A DNA stretch of 5,338 bases from Gammaproteobacteria bacterium (GTDB lineage: Bacteria > Pseudomonadota > Gammaproteobacteria > SZUA-140): contig JALSHQ010000074.1 in assembly GCA_026982145.1 (NCBI GenBank), positions 1 to 5,338 of the forward strand, in the 5' to 3' direction. The translations under genes and the position numbers were made by a program. Below, piece by piece: positions 1 to 5,338 of this stretch. The notes under the pieces were generated by a model, which made no database searches, had not been told where the DNA came from, and saw nothing but the letters and a program-made list of their open reading frames with translations. Position 1 is the first letter of the stretch; every line of letters begins with the position of its first letter.

Positions 1-1164
1 CCCAATCGCCATCACTTCACCCACTGATTTCATCTGCGTGGTCAGGCGTGAGTTAGCCTTGGGGAATTTTTCAAAGGTAAAGCGCGGTACTTTGGTCACA
101 ATGTAATCAATCGTCGGCTCAAACGAAGCTGGGGTCGCACCTCCGGTAATCTCATTACTCAGCTCGTCGAGCGTGTAACCCACCGCAAGCTTTGCAGCGA
201 TGCGAGCAATCGGAAAACCGGTCGCTTTTGAAGCCAGCGCAGAGGAGCGTGAGACACGTGGATTCATTTCAATAATAATCAGGCGACCATCTTGAGGGTT
301 AAGGCCAAACTGCACATTAGACCCTCCGGTCTCAACACCGATTTTTCGCAATACAGCAAGCGATGCATCACGCAGCACTTGGTACTCTTTATCGGTCAGC
401 GTAAGCGCGGGGGCAACAGTGATTGAATCACCGGTGTGCACCCCCATCGGATCAAAGTTTTCGATCGAGCAGACAATAATGCAGTTATCGTTACGATCAC
501 GCACCACTTCCATCTCATACTCTTTCCACCCCAGCAATGACTCTTCAATCAGCAGTTCATTGGTGGGCGAGAGGTCGAGTCCACGTTCACAAATTTCAAC
601 AAACTCTTCGCGGTTGTAAGCGATGCCACCACCACTCCCCGCGAGGGTAAATGATGGCCTAATGACCGTTGGGAAACCCACTTTCTTCTGAACCTGAAAC
701 GCCTCTTCCATACTATGAGCAATGCTCGAGCGCGGTGATTCAAGCCCAATGTCATCCATCGCTTTGCGGAAGCGGTCGCGGTCTTCGGCCATATCGATCG
801 CATCTATTGAAGCGCCGATCATCTGTACCCCAAACTTTTCCAGCACCCCCTCACGTGCGAGGTCAAGCGCGCAATTCAACGCGGTCTGTCCGCCCATTGT
901 CGGCAGTAGTGCATCGGGGCGCTCTTTTTCAATAATGTTGGCGACGGTCTGCCAGTAAACGGGGTCAACATAGGTGGCATCCGCCATCCCTGGATCCGTC
1001 ATGATCGTGGCCGGGTTAGAGTTCACTAACACCACACGGAAGCCCTCTTCACGAAGCGCTTTACACGCCTGCGCACCAGAGTAGTCAAACTCGCACGCTT
1101 GGCCGATGATAATCGGGCCGGCGCCAATCACTAGAACACTTTTAATATCGGTACGTTTTGGCAT
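1..1164 (-). CDS. carB: Carbamoyl-phosphate synthase large subunit, N-terminal part (cut by window edge)
   Basis: This is the synthetase subunit of glutamine-dependent carbamoyl-phosphate synthetase. It uses ammonia delivered from CarA, bicarbonate and two ATP to make carbamoyl phosphate for arginine and pyrimidine synthesis in the cytoplasm. The frame is open from the ATG at 1164 to base 1, giving 388 codons of a protein usually near 1,070 residues, so only the carboxyphosphate-forming half is visible. The start reads MPKRTDIKSVLVIGAGPIII. An ATP-grasp domain follows from about residue 128. Residues lining the first ATP site in E. coli CarB occur at identical numbers: Arg129, Arg169 (in RPSFTLAGSGGG), Glu215, His243, Gln285, Glu299, Asn301 and Arg303. 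I translated the whole stretch and saw no frameshift or stop. The start lies 47 bases after the carA stop; the upstream bases are A/T-rich with no clear Shine-Dalgarno, so translation may depend on CarA. The identity is very secure. Confidence 0.98.
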   Translation of the reverse strand, partial: MPKRTDIKSVLVIGAGPIIIGQACEFDYSGAQACKALREEGFRVVLVNSNPATIMTDPGMADATYVDPVYWQTVANIIEKERPDALLPTMGGQTALNCALDLAREGVLEKFGVQMIGASIDAIDMAEDRDRFRKAMDDIGLESPRSSIAHSMEEAFQVQKKVGFPTVIRPSFTLAGSGGGIAYNREEFVEICERGLDLSPTNELLIEESLLGWKEYEMEVVRDRNDNCIIVCSIENFDPMGVHTGDSITVAPALTLTDKEYQVLRDASLAVLRKIGVETGGSNVQFGLNPQDGRLIIIEMNPRVSRSSALASKATGFPIARIAAKLAVGYTLDELSNEITGGATPASFEPTIDYIVTKVPRFTFEKFPKANSRLTTQMKSVGEVMAIG

Positions 1165-1211
1165 GTTTTATTTCTATATAAAGTCGCAGTAAAAGCTTAT
1201 CTCATCACACA

Positions 1212-2357
1212 TCAGCGGTTTGTGCAGTGCTGCTTCATTAGGTCGATAAAGTGGTCAAACAGAAAGGCGGCATCGTGTGGGCCGGGGCTCGCTTCCGGAT
1301 GCCCTTGAAAACTAAAAGCAGGCTTCTCTGTATGGTGTATCCCTTGCAGTGATTGATCAAAGAGCGAGCGATGTGTTGCACGTAGCGTGGTCGGCAGGCT
1401 TGCTTCGGCAACCGCAAAGCCATGATTTTGGCTGGTGATCATGACAGCCTTGCTCTCAAGATCTTGCACGGGGTGATTGGCACCGTGGTGGCCAAATTTC
1501 ATCTTCTCAGTTTCAGCACCGCACGCAAGTGCCAATAGTTGATGACCGAGGCAGATGCCAAACATCGGCAGCTCGGTAGTATCTAGGATCTCCCTAATCG
1601 CATTGATGGCATATTCACACGGCGCAGGATCACCCGGCCCATTAGAGAGAAAAACTCCATCGGGCTGTAGCGCAAGCACTTCGCTTGCGGGGGTTTGTGC
1701 GGGAACAACCGTCACATTGCACCCTCGCTCAACCAGTATGCGCAAAATATTTCGCTTTACGCCGAAATCATAGGCCACCACATTAAAGCGATGACCATCG
1801 GCTGCATGCTGTATGGGTGCTGTTGACCAGCGCCCAACGCCCTGCGCCCACTGATATTGTTGATCGGTGGTGACTTCCTTCGCTAAGTCCATCCCCTTTA
1901 AGCCGGGGAAGTTTTTTGCTGCGGCAATGGAGGCCACTTCATCAATTTTGTCGCCGGTGGTGATACAACCATTTTGCGCCCCTTTATCGCGCAAAATTCG
2001 TGTCAGGCGACGGGTGTCAATATCGGCGATACCGATCACATTTTTACGTTTAAGATAGCTGCCCAACGACGTTTCTGCTCGCCAGTTGCTATGGGTGAGT
2101 GGCAGGTCTCGGATCACCAGCCCACTCGCAGCGACTCTTCCGGATTCTTCATCGTCTGCATTCACCCCAACGTTCCCAATATGCGGCTGGGTCAGAGTGA
2201 TGATCTGTCTTGAGTAAGAGGGGTCTGTCAGGATCTCTTGGTAGCCGGTGATCGAGGTGTTAAAGACCACTTCGCCCGTTGTCTCACCTTCTGCGCCAAT
2301 GGCGACACCCCAGAATAAACTTCCATCTTCTAGGGCTAATAAGGCAGGTTGCGACAC
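1212..2357 (-). CDS. carA: Carbamoyl-phosphate synthase small (glutaminase) subunit
   Basis: This 381-residue protein is the glutamine amidotransferase subunit of carbamoyl-phosphate synthetase. It hydrolyses glutamine and channels the ammonia to CarB. The N-terminal interaction domain (about residues 1-150) carries GEVVFNTSITGYQEILTDPS. The C-terminal class I glutamine amidotransferase domain (about 191-375) contains the nucleophile Cys269 in FGICLGHQ, and His353 and Glu355 in QGHPEASPG, the same numbering as E. coli CarA. Length matches the family (E. coli 382). The start is GTG at 2357, not ATG: GGAG lies six bases upstream, the reading matches the family N terminus, and the frame upstream reaches a stop near 2400-2402 with no ATG, GTG or TTG between. 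An ATG two bases upstream is in another frame. Non-ATG starts are, as I recall, known for carA in enteric bacteria. The stop is TGA. carB follows, so the pair forms an operon; a 171-base leader region separates it from dapB. Confidence 0.98.
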   Translation of the reverse strand: MSQPALLALEDGSLFWGVAIGAEGETTGEVVFNTSITGYQEILTDPSYSRQIITLTQPHIGNVGVNADDEESGRVAASGLVIRDLPLTHSNWRAETSLGSYLKRKNVIGIADIDTRRLTRILRDKGAQNGCITTGDKIDEVASIAAAKNFPGLKGMDLAKEVTTDQQYQWAQGVGRWSTAPIQHAADGHRFNVVAYDFGVKRNILRILVERGCNVTVVPAQTPASEVLALQPDGVFLSNGPGDPAPCEYAINAIREILDTTELPMFGICLGHQLLALACGAETEKMKFGHHGANHPVQDLESKAVMITSQNHGFAVAEASLPTTLRATHRSLFDQSLQGIHHTEKPAFSFQGHPEASPGPHDAAFLFDHFIDLMKQHCTNR

Positions 2358-2363
2358 ATTCTT

Positions 2364-2367
2364 CTCC
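2364..2367 (-). promoter_or_regulatory. Ribosome binding site of carA
   Basis: On the minus strand GGAG (within GCCGGAGAAG) sits six bases before the GTG codon at 2357. It is the best Shine-Dalgarno match near the carA start and decides for GTG over the out-of-frame ATG two bases upstream, to which it would be four bases away. Confidence 0.75.
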
Positions 2368-2373
2368 GGCAGA

Positions 2374-2407
2374 TAGACAAAACGGGAAGAGCTGTTCGCT
2401 CATCCCG
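2374..2407 (-). terminator. Terminator-like hairpin in the carA leader, possible attenuator
   Basis: Read on the minus strand, CGGGA, T, GAGC, loop GAACA, GCTC, T, TCCCG forms a hairpin of nine base pairs interrupted by one T-T mismatch. Arms are 2398-2407 and 2383-2392. It is followed directly by TTTTGTCTA. A GC-containing stem with a five-base loop and an immediate T run is the form of an intrinsic terminator. It lies between the candidate carA promoter and the carA ribosome binding site, downstream of no gene end, so it is better read as a possible attenuator than as the terminator of dapB, whose stop is about 120 bases upstream. The T run is only four long, so termination strength is uncertain. 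Confidence 0.5.
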
Positions 2408-2442
2408 CAGATAATAATTCAGTACATTTAGTTTGCTGTCTA
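2406..2442 (-). promoter_or_regulatory. Possible second carA promoter with overlapping ARG-box-like site
   Basis: On the minus strand TAGACA (2437-2442, five of six to the sigma70 -35 consensus) is followed after 17 bases by AATTAT (2414-2419, four of six to -10). The 18 bases at 2406-2423 match the E. coli ARG box consensus WNTNAATWWWWATTNANW at 11 of 14 specified positions; the left half is good and the right half poor. In E. coli the downstream carAB promoter is repressed by ArgR through such sites, so the arrangement is plausible. No good second box lies 21 bases upstream, which weakens the call. Confidence 0.25.
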
Positions 2443-2474
2443 GCCAGCCAAGATAGCGCTGTTCAGACGACAGA

Positions 2475-2502
2475 ATTCTACCCTATCCAGCCCCTTTATG
2501 AA
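2475..2502 (-). promoter_or_regulatory. Candidate sigma70 promoter for carAB
   Basis: On the minus strand TTCATA (2497-2502, four of six to -35) and TAGAAT (2475-2480, five of six to -10) are separated by 16 bases. They lie just after the dapB stop and about 120 bases before carA. This would place the transcript start near 2468 and give a leader of roughly 110 bases. An own promoter is expected because carAB is regulated by arginine and pyrimidines in relatives. This is a motif match by eye only. Confidence 0.4.
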
Positions 2503-2528
2503 ATGGGAAAATAAGCGGGGTTTTCAGG

Positions 2529-3335
2529 CTATTTCAATCCGAGCACGTCTTGCATATCGTATAGGCCATTTTTACAATTTTTTAACCAGAGTGCCGCACG
2601 GATGGCACCACTAGCAAAGGTCATCCGACTGGAAGCTTTATGGGTGATTTCTACCCGTTCGCCCAGTGCGGCGAAAAGCACGGTGTGATCCCCCACGATA
2701 TCCCCGGCGCGAATGGTCTCGAAACCGATGGTTTTGCGTTCACGCTCACCCGTCTGCCCTTCACGGCCATAAATGGCACACTCGCTCAAGTCTCGCCCCA
2801 ATGTATCGGCAATCACCTCACCCATACGCAAGGCGGTACCAGATGGGGCGTCGACCTTGTAGCGATGATGTGCTTCAATCACCTCGATATCGACATCATC
2901 CCCCATCACGCTTGCTGCCATCTCCAATAATTTAAAACAGAGGTTCACACCCACACTCATATTCGGCGCAAAGATGATGGGGATCTCTTTAGCGGCGTCG
3001 TAAATCGCCTGTTTTTCTGCTTCAGAGAAGCCCGTTGTACCAATCACTATCGCCTTACCCGCCTTGCGGCATATGGCAAGATTAGCCATCGTCACATCCG
3101 GCCGAGTAAAATCAATTAACAGATCGAAGTGTTCACTCACCGCGTCGACACTGCTATTAATCCGAATATCTGAACGACCCAAGCCGGCCACTTCAAGCGC
3201 ATCGGCCCCCAGCAACGAACTCTCAGGGTGTTCAATGGCGGCACTAAACTGAACTTCGCTGGCGCGCTGTTGGCATGCCTCAATCAGGCAACGCCCCATC
3301 CGCCCCGCCGCGCCTGTAATTCCAATTCGAATCAT
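2529..3335 (-). CDS. dapB: 4-hydroxy-tetrahydrodipicolinate reductase
   Basis: This 268-residue cytoplasmic enzyme uses NAD(P)H to reduce the DapA product to tetrahydrodipicolinate in the diaminopimelate/lysine pathway, feeding peptidoglycan and protein synthesis. The N-terminal Rossmann domain shows GITGAAGRMGR (residues 5-15) and VIGTTGFS (97-104). The C-terminal catalytic and tetramerisation domain carries EAHHRYKVDAPSGTA (154-168) with the catalytic His156-His157 pair and Lys160, and ITHKASSRMTFA (230-241). Length is close to E. coli DapB (273). The ATG at 3335 has GGAGAG six bases upstream. The gene starts only 26 bases after the dnaJ stop, with no terminator between, so the two are probably co-transcribed. 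The stop is TAG. Oddities: His36 stands where E. coli has Arg39, which contacts the NADPH phosphate, and Met126 replaces Phe129 in the FAANFSVGVN motif (here FAPNMSVGVN). These may affect cofactor preference but do not cast doubt on the identity. Confidence 0.98.
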   Translation of the reverse strand: MIRIGITGAAGRMGRCLIEACQQRASEVQFSAAIEHPESSLLGADALEVAGLGRSDIRINSSVDAVSEHFDLLIDFTRPDVTMANLAICRKAGKAIVIGTTGFSEAEKQAIYDAAKEIPIIFAPNMSVGVNLCFKLLEMAASVMGDDVDIEVIEAHHRYKVDAPSGTALRMGEVIADTLGRDLSECAIYGREGQTGERERKTIGFETIRAGDIVGDHTVLFAALGERVEITHKASSRMTFASGAIRAALWLKNCKNGLYDMQDVLGLK

Positions 3336-3361
3336 GAGCTGCTCTCCAAAACAGTACCCGC

Positions 3362-4510
3362 CTAAATCTTCAGATCTTCAAAAAATTTCTTTACCCCACC
3401 AAACCAAGAATGAGATTTGGGGCTATGTTTACTACCGGCATCGGTTAGTGTAGCTTCGAAACTTTCCAATATTTCTTTCTGCTGCGCACTCAAACTAACA
3501 GGCGTCTCTACGATCACTTTACAGAGTAGGTCGCCCACTGCACCGCCATGTACAGATTTAACCCCCTTTTCACGTAGGCGGAAAACACGGCCGGTTTGTG
3601 TCTCTGGTGGAATTTTTAATTTCACACGCCCTGAAAGCGTGGGTACGTCAAGCTCGCCCCCGAGTGCTGCAGCCACAAAACTGATCGGCATTTCACAATA
3701 GAGATTGCTACCGTCACGCGAAAAAATTGAATGAGCGCGCACCCGCACTTGCACATAAAGGTCACCGGCTGGGCCACCATTTTCACCCGCCTCCCCTTCA
3801 CCTGCTAGACGAATTCGATCCCCACTATCTACACCCGCTGGAATCTTCACCGAAAGTGTTTTCTGCTCCCGCTTAAGCCCCTCTCCGTGGCAATCGCCAC
3901 ACGGCGATGAGATTATTTTTCCTTTTCCTTTACATTTCGGGCACGCCTGCTGAATCGAAAAGAAACCCTGCTGCATGCGCACCTGACCCTGCCCATTGCA
4001 GGTGCCACAAACTTTTGGAGTGCTCCCTTTCTTCGCACCGCTCCCTTTGCAAGTGCCACATTGAATCTTAGTGGGCAAGCGTACTTTTACGGTGGTGCCT
4101 TGCACCGCATCTTCAAGTGTCAGGTCGAGGTCATAGCGTAGGTCAGCACCGCGATAAGCCTGATTCTGGCCGCCTCCGGCACCTCGCGCACCGCCAAAAA
4201 TATCGCCAAAGACATCATCAAAAATATCGCTGAAATTACCACTGCCTGCTTGGCCCCCGCCACCACCAAAACCACCAGCGGCGGGGTCAACACCCGCATG
4301 TCCAAACTGGTCATAAGCGGCACGTTTTTGCGCGTCGGCAAGTATTTCGTAAGCCTCTTTGATCTCTTTAAACTTCTCTTCTGCGCCCTTATCATCCGGA
4401 TTGCGGTCAGGATGATGCTTCATTGCCTGACGTCTATAAGCCTTTTTCAACTCGGCATCTGAGGCATTTTTAGCTACCCCAAGCACTTCGTAGTAATCCC
4501 TTTTCGCCAT
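3362..4510 (-). CDS. dnaJ: Molecular chaperone DnaJ (Hsp40, class A)
   Basis: This 382-residue cochaperone delivers unfolded proteins to DnaK and stimulates its ATPase. The J domain (about 1-70) begins MAKRDYYEVLGV and has the essential HPD at 33-35. A Gly/Phe-rich linker (about 75-115) contains two DIF elements, in SDIFDDVFGDIFGG, which in E. coli take part in autoinhibition. The zinc region (about 151-207) has all four CxxCxGxG repeats: Cys151/154, 168/171, 190/193 and 204/207, so both zinc sites should be intact. The C-terminal substrate-binding domains follow and end in KKFFEDLKI. Length is normal for class A. The ATG at 4510 has AGGT six bases upstream. dnaK lies upstream across a 182-base gap with a strong hairpin, and dapB follows after 26 bases. 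I see no convincing heat-shock promoter of its own, so it is probably expressed by readthrough from dnaK. Confidence 0.99.
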   Translation of the reverse strand: MAKRDYYEVLGVAKNASDAELKKAYRRQAMKHHPDRNPDDKGAEEKFKEIKEAYEILADAQKRAAYDQFGHAGVDPAAGGFGGGGGQAGSGNFSDIFDDVFGDIFGGARGAGGGQNQAYRGADLRYDLDLTLEDAVQGTTVKVRLPTKIQCGTCKGSGAKKGSTPKVCGTCNGQGQVRMQQGFFSIQQACPKCKGKGKIISSPCGDCHGEGLKREQKTLSVKIPAGVDSGDRIRLAGEGEAGENGGPAGDLYVQVRVRAHSIFSRDGSNLYCEMPISFVAAALGGELDVPTLSGRVKLKIPPETQTGRVFRLREKGVKSVHGGAVGDLLCKVIVETPVSLSAQQKEILESFEATLTDAGSKHSPKSHSWFGGVKKFFEDLKI

Positions 4511-4562
4511 ATTTTTACCTAAATCTCTACATTCTGAATAAATACTTTCAACACACTAAACG

Positions 4563-4594
4563 TAAAGACGCGGGGTTTATGCCCCGCGTCTTTA
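4563..4594 (-). terminator. Symmetric hairpin between dnaK and dnaJ, probable partial terminator
   Basis: Bases 4563-4575 (TAAAGACGCGGGG) and 4582-4594 are perfect inverted repeats: a 13-bp stem, GC-rich next to the loop, with a six-base loop (CATAAA on the minus strand). The A and T runs at the outer ends of the stem make it symmetric, so it can form on both strands. On the minus strand the stem ends in TCTTTA and continues ACGTTTAG, a broken T tract. It lies 98 bases after the dnaK stop and 52 bases before dnaJ. The likely role is partial termination or mRNA 3'-end protection after dnaK, giving more DnaK than DnaJ. Complete termination is unlikely because no good promoter for dnaJ is visible downstream of it. 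Confidence 0.75.
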
Positions 4595-4632
4595 ACCATC
4601 TTTTAGTCTTGTGAGCCCATCATACAGCACCC

Positions 4633-4647
4633 CACTCACCTTGAGTG
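4633..4647. repeat. Short perfect inverted repeat in the dnaK-dnaJ gap
   Basis: CACTCA and TGAGTG are separated by three bases (CCT on the plus strand), a 6-bp perfect hairpin without a T tract. It lies between the dnaK stop and the larger hairpin at 4563-4594. It could be a second stem in the dnaK 3' untranslated region; nothing identifies it as a protein-binding site. Confidence 0.3.
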
Positions 4648-4692
4648 TAGTTTGACACAGTATAAAATGAGCTGCATATCATCACTTAAAGA

Positions 4693-5338
4693 TTACTTCT
4701 TTTTGTCGTCTTTAACTTCTTCAAACTCAGCATCCACAACATTTTCGTTGTTTGTGCCTTCACTGCTACTGCTCGAACTGTTTTCTTGAGCCGCTTCAGC
4801 CGCGCCTTCAGCACTCCCTTTATCAGCATAGGCTTTTTCTGCAATCTTTGCTGAAGCCTCGGTGAGTGCCTTGGTCTTCTCTTCTATCTGCTCAAGGTCA
4901 TCCCCCTGCATTGCACTCTTAAGCGCTTCAACAGCCGCTTCGATCTTAGCCTTTTCATCTGCATCAACCTGCTCGCCGAGGTCTTCGACAGACTTATTCA
5001 CCGCATGGATCATGTTATCGCCTTGATTACGTGCGGCCACTAGCTCATGGAACTTACGATCTTCATCTGCATGCAGTTCAGCATCCTTGACCATTTTATC
5101 GACTTCGTCATCCGATAACCCGCTGGATGCCTTGATCACAATCGACTGCTCTTTACCCGTGGCCTTATCTTTAGCTGAAACATTCAAAATGCCGTTGGCA
5201 TCAATATCAAAGTTCACTTCGATCTGTGGCACACCACGCTGTGCTGGCGGAATATCACTCAAGTCAAATCGACCCAATGATTTATTCGCTGTCGCCACTT
5301 CACGTTCACCCTGCAAAACATGCACCGTCACCGCTGTC
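4693..5338 (-). CDS. dnaK: Molecular chaperone DnaK (Hsp70), C-terminal part (cut by window edge)
   Basis: These are the last 214 codons of Hsp70, the ATP-driven chaperone that binds exposed hydrophobic peptides with DnaJ and GrpE. The frame is open to the right edge; the true start lies outside, and the GTG at 5331 is an internal valine. The first 80 or so residues are the end of the beta-sandwich substrate-binding domain, with VTVHVLQGERE, VPQIEVNFDIDANGILNVSA and IKASSGLSDDE. The helical lid follows (LVAARNQGDNMIHAVNKSVE onward). A disordered tail then leads to VVDAEFEEVKDDKKK, the conserved bacterial DnaK C-terminal signature. The nucleotide-binding domain is not in the window. The tail carries a run of six serines written with mixed AGT, AGC and TCG codons, so it is not a slipped repeat. 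The stop is TAA at 4693-4695. dnaJ follows on the same strand after 182 bases. Confidence 0.98.
   Translation of the reverse strand, partial: TAVTVHVLQGEREVATANKSLGRFDLSDIPPAQRGVPQIEVNFDIDANGILNVSAKDKATGKEQSIVIKASSGLSDDEVDKMVKDAELHADEDRKFHELVAARNQGDNMIHAVNKSVEDLGEQVDADEKAKIEAAVEALKSAMQGDDLEQIEEKTKALTEASAKIAEKAYADKGSAEGAAEAAQENSSSSSSEGTNNENVVDAEFEEVKDDKKK

Noticed and set aside
419..958. Plus- and minus-strand short open frames inside the carB region
   Set aside because: They overlap the intact minus-strand carB frame, whose protein matches CarB residue by residue, and have no family resemblance of their own. They are shadows of carB.
2284..2403. Possible 39-codon minus-strand frame starting ATGAGCGAACAG in the carA leader and overlapping the start of carA
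   Set aside because: Its start lies inside the terminator-like hairpin, only GCGGG directly abuts it, and it ends out of frame within carA. The product (MSEQLFPFCLSAGEE...) resembles nothing I recognise.
2491..2520. Imperfect hairpin just after dapB (CCCC...GGGG arms with TTAT/ATAA inside) as a dapB terminator
   Set aside because: On the minus strand it is followed by CTGGATAGGG with no T tract. The TTTT lies on the plus-strand side, where there is no gene to end. It also overlaps the candidate carA -35 element.
4524..4551. TTGAAA upstream of dnaJ as a sigma32 or sigma70 promoter
   Set aside because: The -35-like hexamer is good, but no CCCCAT-type sigma32 -10 follows at 13-15 bases. The sigma70 -10 (TAGAGA) matches only three of six and would start transcription almost at the Shine-Dalgarno.
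4620..4682. Possible 20-codon minus-strand frame (MICSSFYTVSNYTQGEWGAV) in the dnaK-dnaJ gap
   Set aside because: There is no good Shine-Dalgarno, the frame is short enough to be chance, and nothing supports coding.
1..5338. Novel defence, mobile or regulatory gene system
   Set aside because: The coding regions are five conserved housekeeping genes with normal lengths and intact motifs. I found no long direct repeats, insertion-sequence ends, CRISPR repeats, tRNA or integrase.

Overview
The window looks like an ordinary chromosomal segment of a gammaproteobacterium with mid-range GC. All five recognisable genes lie on the minus strand, in the transcription order dnaK, dnaJ, dapB, carA, carB. 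This order is common in gammaproteobacteria of the Pseudomonas and related lineages. In Escherichia coli, by contrast, dnaKJ and dapB-carAB are separate loci. The proteins are close to their E. coli counterparts (comparisons are from memory, not from a search): the CarA and CarB active-site residues fall at the same residue numbers as in E. coli. I cannot name a genus.

Layout from right to left, in the direction of transcription. The 3' third of dnaK enters from the right edge (4693-5338). A 182-base gap follows, holding a strong symmetric hairpin (4563-4594) and a smaller one (4633-4647). Then comes full-length class A dnaJ (3362-4510), and after only 26 bases full-length dapB (2529-3335). 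A 171-base gap then carries what looks like the control region of the carbamoyl-phosphate synthetase operon: a candidate sigma70 promoter, a second weaker promoter overlapped by an ARG-box-like sequence, and a terminator-like hairpin with a T-tract just before the carA ribosome binding site. carA (1212-2357, GTG start) is followed after 47 bases by carB, which runs off the left edge after 388 codons.

Functionally, DnaK and DnaJ form the Hsp70/Hsp40 folding machine. DapB makes tetrahydrodipicolinate for lysine and peptidoglycan. CarA and CarB together make carbamoyl phosphate for arginine and pyrimidines. The tight dnaJ-dapB spacing suggests readthrough from the chaperone genes into lysine biosynthesis, while the dapB-carA gap suggests that carAB also has its own control.

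I see no mobile element, CRISPR array, tRNA, rRNA, phage gene or undescribed multi-gene system. The parts most worth a second look are non-coding: the carA leader and the dnaK-dnaJ intergenic hairpin. There is no gene-free stretch longer than 300 bases.
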